Assembly: GCA_014381165.1 (NCBI GenBank)
Contig: JACMIM010000800.1
Location: 1-5,379 of the forward strand
DNA: 5,379 nucleotides
DNA from: Roseiflexaceae bacterium
Lineage (GTDB): Bacteria > Chloroflexota > Chloroflexia > Chloroflexales > Roseiflexaceae
Direction: 5' to 3'
Both the position numbers and the translations under genes were made by a program. The notes beneath the pieces are model-generated. The model was not told where the DNA came from. It worked only from the letters and a program-made list of their open reading frames with translations, and did no database searches. This document shows positions 5,167-5,379 of the stretch, piece by piece; positions within the stretch are counted from its first letter, which is position 1; every line of letters starts with the position of its first letter.

Positions 5167-5379
5167 TTAGTGTGATACATTTTGAGGTTTGTGGGTAGCA
5201 CGGAAGCGCTGCACCTTGTGGCGATTGCCGCAGGTTTGCATCGAGCACCACCGTCGGGTGCCGGCCCGGTAGTTGTCGAACAGGTCCTGGAGAAGGTCGG
5301 GGCCCTGCTCGACATACCGCTGCTCGCCGTGGAGGTGCTCGTGGGTGTCGATCAGGCACGTGTGCTGGATGTGCGCCGC
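5167..5379 (-). pseudogene. in-frame chimera: amidohydrolase segment joined to a CGNR zinc-finger tail (5' end beyond the window)
   Basis: Leftward from the right edge, 70 codons stay open to TAA (complement of 5167-5169). Visible residues 1-36 look like the start of an amidohydrolase-superfamily TIM-barrel enzyme: CLIDTHEHL (8-16) carries the first-strand metal-binding HxH, and QGPDLLQDLFDN follows as in that family. From about residue 37 the sequence is the C-terminal end of a CGNR zinc-finger regulator: RAGTRRWCSMQTCGNRHKVQ (38-57), then RFRATHK. CGNR fingers normally have an upstream Cys pair. Here only Cys45 and Cys50 remain, and the rest of the barrel is absent. The fusion point is near 5265-5275. 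I infer a deletion or recombination product rather than a working protein, but the reading frame is intact. Confidence 0.7.

Noticed and set aside
1..5379. Transposase, integrase, CRISPR array, tRNA or toxin-antitoxin pair
   Set aside because: None of their signatures was seen in the frames or repeats, despite the mosaic look of the region.

Overview
The window is a GC-rich, mosaic stretch of bacterial chromosome. It carries several small, unrelated single-gene units, mostly redox or stress enzymes, separated by long spacers that hold gene remnants and inverted repeats. An F420-type nitroreductase/quinone-reductase homologue, a CGNR zinc-finger tail, a HutD-like protein and a RibD/DHFR-like reductase together fit a high-GC Actinomycetota or Chloroflexota genome. 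The Shine-Dalgarno sequences and one near-perfect housekeeping promoter agree with this, but the lineage is inference. I see no tRNA, rRNA, CRISPR array or intact transposase.

Left part (1-1988). A metallo-beta-lactamase-fold protein runs leftward off the window edge. A weakly supported short ORF follows. The best-defined unit is a divergent pair: an atypical SDR (NmrA-like NAD(P)-binding protein) reading left and a TetR-family repressor reading right. The 102-base gap between them holds a consensus -35/-10 promoter for the SDR. A perfect 16-bp AT-rich palindrome covers its -10 box, and a third matching half-site lies nearby. This is a classic layout for a regulator controlling its neighbour and probably itself.

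Middle part (1989-3984). A decayed, frameshifted gene remnant of unknown family is followed by a spacer with a dyad repeat. Next come a GTG-started deazaflavin-dependent nitroreductase-family protein and a HutD/Ves-family cupin-like protein on the same strand, possibly co-transcribed.

Right part (3985-5379). A 407-base spacer contains a 26-codon ORF with a very strong ribosome binding site and a short inverted repeat. A DHFR/RibD C-terminal-domain reductase follows. After it is a long hairpin whose arms resemble the dyad repeat 2.5 kb upstream. The window closes with the 3' end of a leftward ORF that is an in-frame chimera: an amidohydrolase N-terminal segment joined to the last half of a CGNR zinc finger, with half of the expected zinc-binding cysteines missing.

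No dedicated multi-gene system is evident. The points most worth follow-up are the TetR/SDR control region, the amidohydrolase-CGNR chimera, and the repeat family shared by positions 2571-2595 and 5071-5126.
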